A DNA stretch of 64,000 bases from Dermanyssus gallinae (lineage: Eukaryota; Arthropoda; Arachnida; Mesostigmata; Dermanyssidae). Positions 1-12,300 of this stretch are shown in pieces. Positions within the stretch are counted from its first letter, which is position 1. Each line of letters begins with the position of its first letter. The translations under genes and the position numbers were made by a program. The notes beneath the pieces are model-generated. The model did no database searches. It was not told the origin of the DNA and worked only from the letters and a program-made list of their open reading frames with translations. The stretch is taken from contig QVRM01002806.1 in assembly GCA_003439945.1 (NCBI GenBank), positions 2,014,501-2,078,500 on the forward strand. The letters are read 5' to 3'.

Positions 1-1004
1 CGCACTATATGGGTGACACTATAATCCACAGTCTGAATCCTAAACGACAAGTGGCAATACCCACAACGATCCGTCGTACACTCCTGATCGTTTTTGAAAT
101 ATATTTTATGTGCATTTAGTAATCAAACCTCTTAATCTATTATCAGTAAAGTCATCATGCTCGACTTAATTAGGAAGTCAGTAATAACGCTCATTTGTAA
201 GAATAATTGTAAGACTAACGTAGGTAGCTATAGACTAGTTTCTTAATTTTAAATTGATTGTCTAACACTAGAGCGATGAAGCGTTTACGGTCGTTGGCGG
301 TCGTTAGGCAACTGTTCATACAGTTTTAGAGTAAATATAGTGGGGCTAGAATATCTGCTCATCGGGAACTGGTTACTCGAAGCTGGTTTTCTTAACTCAA
401 TGATTTGTGTTTAAATTTTGGACATAAAAGACCTCCTTTCTCACAGTTTTTGTCATATGTCAGCATATATGTATATATGCTGATGACAGAATTGTGCAGC
501 TACTCCAGCACAGCAGAGGGGGAAGACTTACGGCCGTCTCCTAGTGGTGCAATGACAATTATATGATAATTTTAGTACAAAAATATGCCTATATATACAT
601 ACTACTAGTAAATACTGCAAACAAGAACTACACTTATTTTTTAGGTAAGAAATCAAGACGTACTGCTTGCTCGTATAAGTACCTTGATCTTATTAAATTC
701 GCAATCTCTATCTTTCAATTCAATTTCAATTCAGACATGGTTTATTTACGGAACTGCTTACATTCACATGCTAAAGTTCTCGTTATGAAAAGTGGTACAA
801 GGGTTTGGGAATAAAAGGAGAAAAAGAAAAAGATAAAAGCAGAAGATAATACCTATACCATATTATTGGCGATACTGACATACAAGGCAAAGGAGCACAC
901 TGAGCTATAACTTGATAAACATTATAACTCGAAATGACAAGTGAAAACTAAAAAAATAGATCATCGCCCTGAGTACGTTCCCTTTTTCCGTCATGTACTC
1001 CTAT
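1..1004. other. No recognisable gene
   Basis: AT-rich sequence without a coding region I can support. The open frame at 563-814 has low-complexity composition and no family resemblance. The stretch lies downstream of the 3' side of the minus-strand LINE that follows, so part of it may be that element's 3' UTR, but I see no tail motif that proves this. Confidence 0.5.
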
Positions 1005-2520
1005 TTAAAAGCCATATTTTGACGTCTCGGGTAAAACATCGGTTAGGGACTTCGAGTGACGGATTTCATGCGGGATACTCTCCCACACGACGGGCAGTCT
1101 ATATACAAGAGATTGGGTACTAGATCTTTTCTGTACCCGAGGTATCACAAAAGTGGTGGCCCGTCGCGAGGTTTTCCGCCGCTGAAGGACTAGAGGGAAG
1201 GCAACCTCAACAGGTACTAAACCACGACTGATCTTGAAGCCGAAGGTACCTACTTGAAGACGATACAGCAAATCGATGGATAGGATCTTATAATCACAAT
1301 ATATATTTCTAACAGATTGGCTACGTCTCATCCCAAATATAGTCTTTAGTGCATCGTTTTTCATGACCTGAGCCCGATGCAGAACGTGATCATAACCACT
1401 TCCTCACAAGAGAATGCCGTACGTGAGTACCGGCACAAACAGCGTTTTGTAGATCAATAACAGACCATCCAACGGAACTCCTACACGACGCAAACGTCGC
1501 AAGGCCGATATAACTGCATAACATTTTGGTGTTATATGATCAATATGAGCGCCTTCGTGTAAGATGAGGCCTAAACATTTAGTAGTTGACGAAAACTTCA
1601 GACCGAATTCTGAAGAAAGCCGATCAAGATCCGCCCGCAACTTTAGTGAGGAGAGCGAAACAAAGTGAGACTAGTCTTGCTAGCATTAACAACGAGGCCG
1701 AAATAATTAAAGATTTTGATTACCTCCTTCACTTGAGATAGTGAGCGCGGTATATCGAGGGCTGGAGAGTCAACCCTAAATAAAAGTGAAGTATCATCGG
1801 CAAAAGCTAGCGGTTTACAAATGTTCTCTTTTTCAATATTAAGCAGAATGAAATTAATAAGAATCATAAAAAGAAGCGGTCCTAGCACCGATCCTTGTGG
1901 AGTTCCAATATTAACAGATCTCCACGAGGAAACCACTTGTCCTATACGAACAGACTGCAATCTAGAGGATAGAAATGAATTAAACCACTCTACTGTACTT
2001 GCAGAACACCCAAGGTTTTGCAAGGTTTGAAGAATGAAAGAATGGCGAACGCAATTGAATGCCGCGGTGACATCGAGAAAAACGCCTAGACAGGCTTTTG
2101 TCGATTCAACGGAGTCGGTTACAAACTGCCAGAGATGCGCGAGTGCCAGGCCCGTGGACCGACCGTGACGAAATCCAAATTGATTAGGCAAAAGAAAGCT
2201 GCAGGATTCGAGGAAGTGTTCCAGCTGCAAGAGAGCAAGCTTCTCGAATAGCTTTGAAATGCAGTCAACCAAGCTGATAGGTCTGTAGTTTTTAAGCTCC
2301 GCAACGCCGCCTTTCTTTTTATAAATAGGTGTAACAAAAGAAGCCTTAAGGGCGGTTGGAAACACTCCAGATGCGAGTGAAAGGTTCGCTATGTGCGTAA
2401 GAGGACCAGCAATGTAAGGAGTACCAAGTTTTAGTAGTTGAGCAGGAAGTCCCGTTGCACCGCAGCTCCAGCTCCGTTTCTGCTTAAGTAATATCGAGGC
2501 TACCTCAATTACTGATCTGC
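1005..2520 (-). pseudogene. Decayed CR1-group LINE reverse transcriptase
   Basis: Remnant of ORF2 of a non-LTR retrotransposon, read on the minus strand in three frames (about 2578-1643, 1640-1404, 1364-1005). The first piece shows the ordered RT blocks: NYRPISLV, NQFGFRHGRST, FLDVTAAFNCVRH (catalytic Asp region), GTPQGSVLGPLLF and the catalytic box FADDTSLLF. The second piece has the thumb-like CLGLILHE block and VLTYGI. The third is the C-terminal domain typical of CR1/L2-type elements. An intact element would encode an endonuclease upstream and reverse-transcribe its own RNA; the endonuclease is absent, so the copy is 5'-truncated at about 2520. At least two frameshifts make it non-functional. 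The clade is judged from motif style only. Confidence 0.85.
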
Positions 2521-2560
2521 AAACACAATTTTCATAATTTTTTGTTATTTGTAAGTTATG

Positions 2561-2603
2561 GGTTGTTTCACTATACAAGTACGTGTCATATAGTGAAACA
2601 ACC
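2561..2603. repeat. Perfect 15 bp inverted repeat
   Basis: GGTTGTTTCACTATA at 2561-2575 is mirrored by its exact reverse complement at 2589-2603, with a 13-base spacer. It lies just beyond the 5' break of the minus-strand LINE fragment ending near 2520. It could be terminal repeats of a tiny excised transposon, a rearrangement scar or chance hairpin DNA. Confidence 0.6.
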
Positions 2604-2929
2604 TGCTTTTTACATAAAACGTAGTAAAACCGAAGTTAGCTTACTGCTTTGAGAAGACAGTGGATTACTAAGCATATTGAGACAATTACCCGTGAAATTG
2701 GGATTTTTTTAACGTACTTCATTCTTGTGTATATATAAAAGGGTTGGATATATTGGGTAGAAGTGAGCGGAAGGAAAAGAAGCCAGGCGCGTAGTTGTAC
2801 AAAAGAAATGTTTGGGTGAGCACAAACGAGATGCATAGGAATATTAAAGACGCATATGACAACTGTTGTACGATAGGGAAGAGAATTCAAAAGGGATGAG
2901 AACAAGGGTGGTGGAATGATCAAATAAAT

Positions 2930-4340
2930 AAGTCAATCAAGGAGCGGAAAAGGTGGAGTAAGGAGCATAGAAGCGTAATGGGAAGGGACAAAAACAAGGC
3001 AGAAGAGTATTGGGAAAATTACAAGGAATAAAGCTCAAATGTTAATACAAGCAAATAAAAATACAGGCGAGACGGAATTTAACAGGATTTTGAGGGCTCC
3101 TAAGGGCCAGCGAGCAAAACAGTTTTATGGGTATGTCAGACAGAAAAAGACAGAAAAATTAATCTAAAAACGGCGTGTGGTCTTGTCAGTATTTTGGTAG
3201 AAATTATCCATGCGTTGGGACGGGAGTACGTGTATTATATAACGATGCAATTAAATAATATATTTAGAGGAGGCAGACTCCCGGAGGGTTGGCGCAAGGG
3301 AAGGGTTTCTTTTCTTTCCAAGGAGGGGGTAGATAATGACACTTTAAAAATAGGCGACCAATCACAGTTACATCTATACCGTATCGAATATTTATGCAGG
3401 TGTTTAAAAGTAGAGTGCAGAGTATTCTGGAGACAAATGAGAAAATAGGAACATGGCAGTGCGGACTTAGGAAAGGATATATATATTTTTTGTATTAACT
3501 CAAGCTGTGGAAAACATCGAGATTGCAGGGACAAGGGTTTGTGGCAGGCTTTTTAGATGTTAAAAACGCATAGGGTTTGTAGAGAAGCTGGGTGGAGTTA
3601 CTATAAGAAATTTACAGGAATAAAACTGTAAGTATAATAAGAAGAAGAAGAATAATAATAAGTAAGAATAATAATAGCAGCCGAACAATCTAGGGTGTTT
3701 ATAGTCGCTAAGGGGGCCAGGCAAGACTGTCCGTTGTCATCGGTGATTTTTTATGTATAGAGAGAGCGTATGATTAATAAAACTGATTTAGGATGACAGA
3801 TAGGGGGAAAGGGTGTATATATCAAGACACCCGTGCTGTGTTTGCTGACGATATGGTAGTGTTAGGGCGTTTAAAAGAGCGCAGCTCTAGTATTTAATGG
3901 GAAGGGGGCAAGGAAGCTTGTAGTACAGGGGAAATAATTAGATTATAAAAGTCAGTACAGGTATCTTGGGGTGACAATGACTACATGGTATCATTATTTA
4001 GATGGAAACGAGATAATACGGAGGAAAAAGGCTGAAAGAGGGAGAAATGCAGTAAGGTGTAAGGGGCTCTGGGGGTTTGATAAATATATAGTAACAAGGA
4101 ATATATGGAACGCCATGTATGTATCAGAATTGACCTTTGCCTCCCTAGTCCACAGCGCGGGGTTAAGAAAGAAGTTAAAAACAATACAAAGAGAGGTGAT
4201 AAAATCTGAATTGGATTGCCGTTTTAATTGCGCCAGGGAATTTCTTGAGGGGAAAGGGGGAATGTCAAAATGTATACAAAGGGAAGTACAAAGTAAGCTA
4301 AGCCGGGGACATTTTATCCAACAATGACTCAGATTTTTAA
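2930..4340 (+). pseudogene. Decayed LINE ORF2 (linker, RT, C-terminus)
   Basis: Heavily frameshifted plus-strand remnant of a second, different LINE. From 2960 to 3150 the frames read as the basic linker before the RT (for example RAKQFYGYVRQK). At 3235-3450 there is LPEGWRKGRVSFLSK followed by the block giving RPITVTSIPYRI after a frame change. A D-region (FLDVKNA) lies at about 3555, an AR-QD-CPLSSVI-type block at about 3715-3750 and the catalytic FADDMVVLG at 3840-3870. The C-terminal domain is open at 3971-4327 (LGVTMTTWYHYLD, LWGFDKYIVTRNIWNAM). I recall similar C-termini from tick retroelement proteins, which is weak support for a chelicerate host. There is no intact reading frame. Confidence 0.8.
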
Positions 4341-5929
4341 AAATATAGGGCTAAACTGCAACCGCAGCAGAGGAGACCACACCATGCACCAGGAGACCAG
4401 CAACCGGCTAGGTGCTGTGCTGTTGTCGGATAGCGAGCCTAAGATCCTGTGGGCAGAAAATGTCCTACCGGATTGGATTGTAGATGGCCTAAAATGACTA
4501 GCGTTGTACTTAGCAACCGCTGTTGCCTTCAGATCTGTAGGTACGGCAGTGGGCACGATTCTCCGAGGATCGACGTAGCTGATTTAGGCGTTTTTACTCT
4601 TGCTTTTGCAGCCCTAACGTTTTAAATTATATTTTAAACAATCTCGGAGATGGCTTATCTCCCTCATTGAGGCAAGGTGACATTCTATTTTTAGTTATAA
4701 TCAGATATTTCGATACCGCCGACAACGCATAGGGCTCCGCTAAGATCAACAGGAGGGCACCGCCATCATTCATTCGAGTCCTCAAATGGATGGCGGCGGA
4801 GAACCTTATCTTTCGTAACACTGGTTCTCCCACCTTCCACAGAGGTTGGCGCATCTCTTGCATTGATCTAACAATAAAGCGAGAAGAGGCCCACCGGATC
4901 TTAAACTGAACAGTCTTACTGAATGAAGAATCTCTTAGCGGCCATTATTTCATATAGGTCGACATCAGAATGGTTTGCGAGAATGCCATTTGCCAGAATG
5001 GTTTCTTGGGGAGCCGTTCTATGCGGGAGAATTGTTTTCTTACTTCCTACGCGGAAGAGCGCCGTCTGTGTGAAGAACCTACACTCAAGAAAGAAAACGA
5101 TGAGCAAATTAGTCAATCAACACACCGAAAACGCTGGGGACCTGCTTGGCATGTGCATGTCAATGAAGTTTCTTGTCGGGTGGCATTAAGTGACGAGGAT
5201 TTTTAAATCGCAGTATCCGCACCCCTCAGGCCTTCTGTTTGAGATAAGAAGCTAGCCACGAGTAGACTCGCTTTACGCTAATAACAGACGAAACCTTATA
5301 AACAGTTCGTGATATTTTACTTACCAGTCAGAATGATACCATCAAGGAGATAACTGCAAATTTGGAGATATCTCATGGATCAATTGTAGCAAACGTAGCC
5401 AATATTGCAAGCGCCAGAATACCGAGAGCAAAGCTCGTTTAAAAAATGTTTAATTTACACCAAATTGACGCCTTCCAGAAAATGTCCGAATTAAACATTC
5501 ACATGGTAGCAGAAAAATCTAGATTGCTTCAGAGAGACTACAGAGGACGAGACATGAGTATATAGGTACGACATTAAAAGTGCTTAATCCTCTCAATTGT
5601 GTTTACAATAACAGAGTAGATTCAATAAATTCAGACAAATCAGATTTAACCAATATTCTTTTAACTAATTTTTAATGTCAGAAAATGATCTTACACAAGT
5701 TTTTGTCAACTGGTGCTATGCTCAATGAATGGTACTACCGCACCTTTTTTATGAGCCAAAATCTCCGTACGTCTCACCGTGTTGTCCTCATCCTAACAGT
5801 AGCAGACGGTGCGCAAAATTTTGATTCGATATTTTGAAGGGAGCAAAAACTCTTTGAAAGATAAAATAAGTATTATTTCTTTAATTTTTCGAATTACCCT
5901 CGTAGCTCTGGTTTTCCGGACTAAATGTT
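4341..5929. other. No recognisable gene
   Basis: Several 60-90 codon open frames overlap here on both strands, but none shows a conserved motif or a codon pattern I can defend. The stretch probably consists of old, unrecognisable insertion sequence. Confidence 0.4.
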
Positions 5930-6240
5930 ATTGAGGTAGACGTCGGCCTGTGCTCGCTAACCCGAGCAGGGTTCTAAAAGTTGGTTGCGCTACCTTGTCC
6001 CGTGACCCAGAGTTCTATCATTGTCTGAGGGGCAGTGGTTAAACTAGAATTGAAACATTTGCGCAGAATGTCTAAGTCCGCTGTTGATGTAGTGTCCATC
6101 GCGGCCGATGTGACCTTCCTTTTCTAAGAAGCGCACAGAGATAGTGCGCTATGCATTTGATACTAAGCGGTGATGGGTTGCCTCTTCGTTAGCATTCTAG
6201 CAAGGGGTGAACGCGTAGATAAAGCTAACTTACCAGTCAT
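5930..6240 (-). pseudogene. Fragment of LINE endonuclease domain (EEP-type)
   Basis: Read on the minus strand, 6130-5975 encodes a peptide with TTSTADLDILRKC and WVTGQG. It parallels the minus-strand peptide at 57790-57640 (TTSTVDLDILRKC, WVTGHG). I interpret both as the C-terminal part of an exonuclease-endonuclease-phosphatase domain of an I/R1-type LINE, where TS-x-D-L and a decayed SDH motif are expected. The better copy at 57.6 kb has a clear ITGDFNAAS motif upstream in the same orientation. Here the upstream part (6240-6150) is too decayed to confirm. The copies differ by many substitutions and frameshifts, so they are independent old insertions. Confidence 0.5.
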
Positions 6241-7579
6241 GTCACTAGCCGGCTGTAGTGTATTTTCTCCTCCGTAGGCGGGAGATGAGTTGCCCGGGCT
6301 GGGGTTTGGTCACAAAAAAATCTAGCGTTCGTAAGTATCATCCTTCTGAAGGTACATTCGTGACAAGAGCCCCGAACTCTTCTTCTGCAAGAAAACCTGT
6401 GAGGCCCTTTTTATTGCTTTCGCCTCCGTATCTTCTCTCGGCTCGAAGTTTTTAGTGACTTTGTTTGCCTGGGTAAAGGACGCTAGGCGGGCTCGGCACG
6501 GGAGGCTGATTGACTGGGGGAAGGGTGGGAGCAATAGAAAAGGTGAAGTTGGGGAAGGGGTGGGGGATAATGAAGGTTCTCCATGTGTACGCGTCATGTG
6601 TATATGCACATGCCCATATGCATATCCATACACGCAGCTATTACATGTTACACGCGGATATATATATACTACTTTTGTATATACCTGTTATTGAAAATAT
6701 ATGCACTGTTGGAGACTGTGTTTGTATACACACTAGCCGTGCAGGACGACTGGTGTTCTAAACTACTGAACTACTTGTTCCATACACTGTTTGTAGACAA
6801 CTCGACCTGCAGGGTAGGCGCTTGAAGTTTAATAAGTTGGTGGTCCAATGACTCTGCACGAGGACAGGGATCCGTACCGGTCGAGATACGCACCGGTGTC
6901 AACACCTAAGATGAACGCACGTATGCACCGCACAGCACCTGTGAGGTGTTTAAGGTGTGTGCTAGATTGCCCATTAATGCGGTTCCCGAGTGCGATTGTT
7001 CAGTTCGTTCAAAACTTTAGGTTTTTGCACATTTTACCAAATTTCCGCAGAGCGAAGTCCCTATGCATTGATTGATTGGTTTATTCGCTTGATAAGTGTG
7101 TGCACATATATCACCCTTTTGTATCAGGGACGCGTAACGCTACGCAACTGCTCAGGGTTAGTGCTAGCAGCCGACTGAGTATGCTGCTGAAACGGCGTGG
7201 GCGGCGGTCGTTTGGGGCGGCCACTCCATGAAATTGCAGCAAGGGTGGAGTGCAGCGCGCGGTCGCCAGAATGAGCACATGGACACGCGGTGAGGTTGGC
7301 CGCCGTCTACCTTGTGACGGTCGCCGAAAGCAACCGTAATAGCCTAGGCGCAAGTAGCACTAGCAGTAATCACTAACGACAGTCTCAGCGTTAGCGTGGC
7401 ATTTCTAACTCATATCAGTCGCCAGTATATTGTAATACACGAAAAATAAATATATCAAGTTTTCAATCACCAGTACATACCACAGTACCTCAGCAAGTAC
7501 CGAAAGAAATTCGCGTTTTCTAAGCTCGATCTGGACTGTCCAACTGAATGCTCATATTTTACCGTAATGAACACGCAAT

Positions 7580-7580
<1 letters not shown>
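6241..7580. other. No recognisable gene; short AC/TA-rich tract
   Basis: Contains a CA/TA-rich tract near 6595-6700 and GC-richer DNA at 7130-7340. Frames of 60-100 codons exist on both strands but carry no recognisable domain. Confidence 0.4.

Positions 7581-7649
<69 letters not shown>
7581..7649. repeat. (CA)n-(TA)n microsatellite
   Basis: A short CACACACA run passes directly into about 60 bases of uninterrupted TA dinucleotides. No transposon end abuts it that I can recognise. Confidence 0.97.
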
Positions 7650-7651
<2 letters not shown>

Positions 7652-8510
7652 ATAACTAGCGTGTCTGCTGAAACACAAAGCGCACAAAGAACGGCTAGTG
7701 TTTTTAGACCTTTAATAAAATATGGTTTGGATAGAAATAGATGGGCGGCTTTAGTCAGGCTGGTCATCCTTTTTAAATATCTATTACGGTATTATAGTGA
7801 CCATATGATGCTGATGGTGTTGGAGGTGCAGACTCATCCGCTTGTCGTTGGGTACCGCGGCTCAATCAGCTCCTACTCCGTAAGTCAATGCCAAACTTAG
7901 CACCAACGACGGTACTACGGTAAAAAATCCAAGCAAGGAAGACAGTTTTTGCTGCAGTTCGATCTCTTCCGAGAGGTTACTTAGCAGGATTGGACTGCAT
8001 CAGTCCGAGACTACTAGCCAACATGCTGTCTCCAAACCTGGGAGATAATAACCAAGTCTACCTTTGGCAGTTGTCTGGCGCGGTCGCGTTTCGCTTCTAT
8101 TCGTAAAAGTTGACTAAAAACCGGAAACCCGAGATCCATAACGGGCAGATTAATCGCATTGGACAGGCGTTACGGCAGGGAGTGCGAAGCGCGCGAACAA
8201 ACCACGTCAATGGTACTTTGCACTAATGAAAAAACAAAGAAAAAACAATACAACATTTCTAACAGTGACTCCTAAATGTTCGAAATCAAACGTCGGCGGC
8301 ACCGTAGCTCGATTGTTTACAGGTTGAAGTGTTTACAGGAAGGCCTGTGGTATCAGCTGCGCGGTGGGACCGCTGTGTGCATATGTGTAGTGATCGGTGT
8401 GTTGCACAGTTTCGTGTATATTGTGGTGTAGATACGTGTGAGGACGCACACATGCTCTGTATACTAACGTGCCTGTGTATATAGATCACTGACAGTCGTC
8501 AAGTGCGCAC
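7650..8510. other. No recognisable gene
   Basis: Mixed-composition sequence without coding motifs, tandem arrays or LINE signatures that I can identify. Confidence 0.4.
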
Positions 8511-8558
8511 CAGGCTACCTCTACGACAGGCTACCTCTACGGCAGGCTACCTTTACGA
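8511..8558. repeat. Three-copy 16 bp tandem repeat
   Basis: The unit CAGGCTACCTCTACGA occurs at 8511-8526, 8527-8542 and 8543-8558 with one or two changes per copy. It stands immediately upstream of the tRNA-like sequence at 8566 and may be replication slippage at the edge of a SINE. Confidence 0.85.
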
Positions 8559-8565
8559 GAAGTAG

Positions 8566-8646
8566 CGGGTGGCAGAGTGGACAGCACCGGTGACTTAGAG
8601 AATCTGCCGAGGCAAGATCGGTTTGGGTTCAAACCCCAATGTGTTT
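8566..8646 (+). other. tRNA-like sequence (Pol III box A and B)
   Basis: TGGCAGAGTGG (about 8570-8580) matches the box A consensus and GGTTCAAACCC (8626-8636) matches box B, about 46 bases apart. The T arm folds as TTGGG with CCCAA around a TTCAAAC loop. The length between boxes suggests a long variable arm, as in tRNA-Leu or tRNA-Ser. The acceptor stem does not pair (AGCGGG side against ATGTGTTT), so this is a tRNA pseudogene or SINE head rather than a working tRNA. A T-rich run at 8643-8650 could terminate Pol III. Confidence 0.55.
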
Positions 8647-8731
8647 TTTGTTAATTAAAAACTTAGATTTTGATTCCTATTTTACAATTACTGACTTCTA
8701 AACAAGCCTGGACTAAAAGAACATGTTTCGC

Positions 8732-9388
8732 TTACTGCCACCCAAGAAGCGCGGCAGAAGCGCCAGCAAAGCGTCGCAACTCTTCACGGACACTATGACG
8801 ACTCCTGGCGGAGAAAAGGCTAACCCCCACGAAACGGCACCTAGGAACCGCCTGGACAAGGTCATGAAATTGGTGGACAGGCTGCTTTGCCACACGGCGA
8901 ACAGGAAAAAATTGGACAACATGGTTAAGAGCCTGTGTGCGTGAGGAATGTGCAATGGATTGGCGGGCTAAGAAAATAAATGCTCTACTTGGCGTCTGCG
9001 ACACGGAGGAGGACCCCAAGCCCCTCCTCACCAAAGTCTGGTCATCAACCGCTTGCATAAGGCTAATACACCTTGAAGCCAGCATCCTGAAGGAAGGCGT
9101 CCTTTGGATTTTGGTGGCCAGGTTATCTAGACTGGCTAGAGACGTGACTAGGCTACAGGAGACAGCATAATATCTACCGCATTGTAGTTTACAACGAAGG
9201 CACACACATGAGTCTGAGGGATCATGAAGCCCGGCAATCGCGCACAGCATATGATGAAAACCGTGCACGGCTAATCTAGTACCCATATGGCGGTTAGACC
9301 GACTCGGCCCCTCGCATGCCTGGTTTTGCATTGCTCCGGTGCTGAAGAAATAATTGTCAGATTTATAGATTCCACCACGTACGGTCAA
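8732..9388 (-). pseudogene. LINE ORF2 C-terminus with Cys/His motif
   Basis: A 219-codon open frame on the minus strand. It begins within a LINE C-terminal block containing LAVHGFHHMLC followed by C-x-C-x2-C spacing (CVCLRCKLQC) and RYYAVSC, a Cys/His-rich tail found at the end of some LINE ORF2 proteins. The same tail appears at 59147-59260 (plus, LAAHGFHHVLC) and, more decayed, at 41340-41400 (plus, IRGFHHNIC). The remaining 150 or so codons have no recognisable domain, may extend into the 3' UTR, and are open perhaps by chance. The RT domain is absent, so this is a 5'-truncated copy. Confidence 0.65.
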
Positions 9389-12300
9389 ACAGCCTACGGA
9401 GTCACCGTTCTATTCAACTGCCTGAGATTGCCAGTGTGGCAGTCGTTAACCACTCACTTGTTTGTTAAACAGCTTGCCTAGCCCGCGCATGCGAGCAATT
9501 CATTTCGTTTGTTTGACTTATTTTTAAATAAAGGAGATATTTGCATTGTATTGTATTGCAGGTCGTGATGCTGGCACGCCTGACCCAAGGTCAGGTCTAT
9601 TTCTCGGTCTAGTAAACGCTTGCTTTCCTGCTCCCCGAGCAGATCCCATAAAAGCATCCGAGCTATAACCAGGATGGCTTTCATTCAGGATGGCATTCGA
9701 GCTATAACCAAGATGGATTCGGTCAAAACCGTCCTGTATGCGCGGTTTACCCCAATCGACAGCGTCCGCTGGAGTGACGCTGGAAGGCCTCCCGCCGAGG
9801 ATTGCCCCCTGAGCCAACCTGCTCAATCGCTCTATAGTCTGTTATCATGCTGTGGGCTTGTAGTGTAGCCTTGAGAAGATTCAAGTTTATTATTGGAAAT
9901 ACTGCATATTTGCAAGCCCGAATTCAATGCAGTCCGAGAATCTATAAAAACACCGTAAACGAATTGAGATTTCCTTCAAAATGCCTGTTTAAGTTTATTT
10001 GAAAATGTTGAGCATGATGAGAAGTTGGATCGCTTTGCCTGCCATTTGTGCGTCTTATGTGGTAACGCATCCTTCTGATCTAGATATATCACTAGCCGAT
10101 GCACGAGAATACTTGCCGAATGCTTGAAAATATGACTGTTCTTGACAATTCGCCTCGACTTGATGGCTCTGTCAGTGCTTCGTTACATCTTGTAATCGTA
10201 ATCAACTTTTGCCGGAAAGCACAACTGCTAACGCATTTCACTTGTCACAATAACACGCTACTGTAGAAATAAACCTGCAAGAGTCTCTGCGATAGCAATC
10301 GGTGGCACCTTTTTAAAACTGTTTTTGTCTACGGGGCATAATTGCATAAAAAATGTCAAAAAAGTGTACATCAGCGGGTTGCACCTATATTATTGTTACT
10401 ATTAATCGGAAAATGTTATCGACGAGAAACAAGACGTTATACCAGTTCTAAAATATGGTGCGTAGTCTGCGTGAAATTTCTGAGAAAAAGAGCCAAAATT
10501 GGGAACGTTTACAATGACCAAATTAAATATTATTGTTCAATCTACTTGCAAATGATTTTTCTTTAGGTCGGGCGAACGTGCAGGTTGCTCTAATAAGTTA
10601 CGTCGAGCTTCTACATCTCGGTTTACGCGGTACCCTCGAACACGCCCAGCTGAATGCGTTGTCGCGCATGAGTATAATAAGATATCATCAGCAGCCCTTT
10701 ACAAGGCAGAAAGTGGGGCGTCAGAATCTCATCATTGTACCGTTAGGCACCTGAGCTATTGGAAGTAAGGAACACCCCCATTGGAACCGTCGACCTGAGA
10801 AACCTCCACGACTTCGGTTTTCCTCGACGACTTCGTTTTACATATTACACCCCCAAGCCATGATTGAACCGCCACCGTCTCACATGCTTTACAGTGCAAG
10901 GTTGCGCAAACCGCTCTCCTTGTCGCCGGCGGCACAATATCTCCCGTCGATCGTTACCATAGAAAGATGTCCTGACCTCACCCGGGAACAATAAATCAAA
11001 TAAAATACGACGGCCTGTCATGGGACGGTGGCCCAGCCGGCGGGCTGCGGTCAGTTGTGGATATACAGCGGGCGTGTAGAGCCCATTGTTAACGCGATGC
11101 ATCTTTTAGTCTGCACCTTACAGTACGCATACAAACAACTGCTCTGAAAACACTGCAAAGCACCTGTTGGAACATCTGGACAGCAGAATGTCGGCGATTT
11201 TGCAAAACGTTTATTAAAATTTGCCCGTTTATCCTGAGTAGCTGTAGCTCCTGCTATGGCCGAATCCGCCCTCCGATGGAAACTGCCGGTGAGCTGATAC
11301 TTCTGCTAGACTCTGTGAATAACAGATTCCTCTATATTTTTAGTTGACGAGCTGCGAGAACGTTGACTAGCCAAGCTCAAACAATGCAATGAGCTAGACG
11401 GCTATCTGCTCTCAGAGCTCGCTGTTAGCTGTATCATTGGCAAGTGACTGACAATGAACCTAATAGATACATGGTTATAAGTTTGTGAGAAACCGAAGAA
11501 TAGAACACGGAGACCACTAAGCCAAGCTCGTATATTCGAGCACTTTCCAGTTTACTGCTTTATTGGGCTAAGAGTCGTACGTATCGCCCAAGCAATACTT
11601 TATTAGTTTTGAAAGCTAATTTTAACAAAACTTTAAAACAAACCATTTAATTTTTATAGATATAGAACTTCACATTAAAAACAAATACCATTTTTAATAA
11701 ACAATTAAATCATACATTTGTCTCATATCAAAATTTATTTGAATAGTGATATTGCTGTTACGCACGACATCTCCGATATCGAGCGTTGAGCATTTGGCGC
11801 CGCAGTATTAGTTATTTTGGAGCGCGCCAGCAGACGCCACTCGTCTCAGATATGATCAATATGCTACAGGTCAACGGCGTCAGGTCAGAATACGACGACA
11901 CCACGCGCACTAAGATGCGCACTAAGAAGAAACACGACTCTGTGTAGAGAACAAGAGTGAAACTTATACGATGAATAAACTAGGTCAAGAGGTGAGAGGG
12001 ACAAGCGAAAGGTGAGGCGTGGTTCGTAGTGCTAACCGAGATCGGACCGAATAGTCACTCGCAAACCAGCAGTCAACGGGAGTGGTTAGCTGCCACTCTA
12101 TAAGGTAGCCGCGGGATATCTCGCCTTCGGGGAGATACCCAAACCCCAGTAGTAGCCACCTTCGCTTGGCTACCTCGGATCCTCGCGATCCACCCCCAGA
12201 TCTAATTGTTGTCAATTAGTAATAAGCGCTAGGTACGTAACAATTGCTATTTTACGTCACACGTCACTTAAACAATTTGAACAATAATAAAGACGGCAGT

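Noticed and set aside
8566..8646. Functional tRNA-Leu or tRNA-Ser gene
   Set aside because: The acceptor stem does not pair and the anticodon arm is ambiguous, so called tRNA-like only.
9524..9826. Possible repeat protein because of GYSS repeats on the minus strand
   Set aside because: Explained by an imperfect DNA tandem duplication of CGAGCTATAACCA; no other coding evidence.
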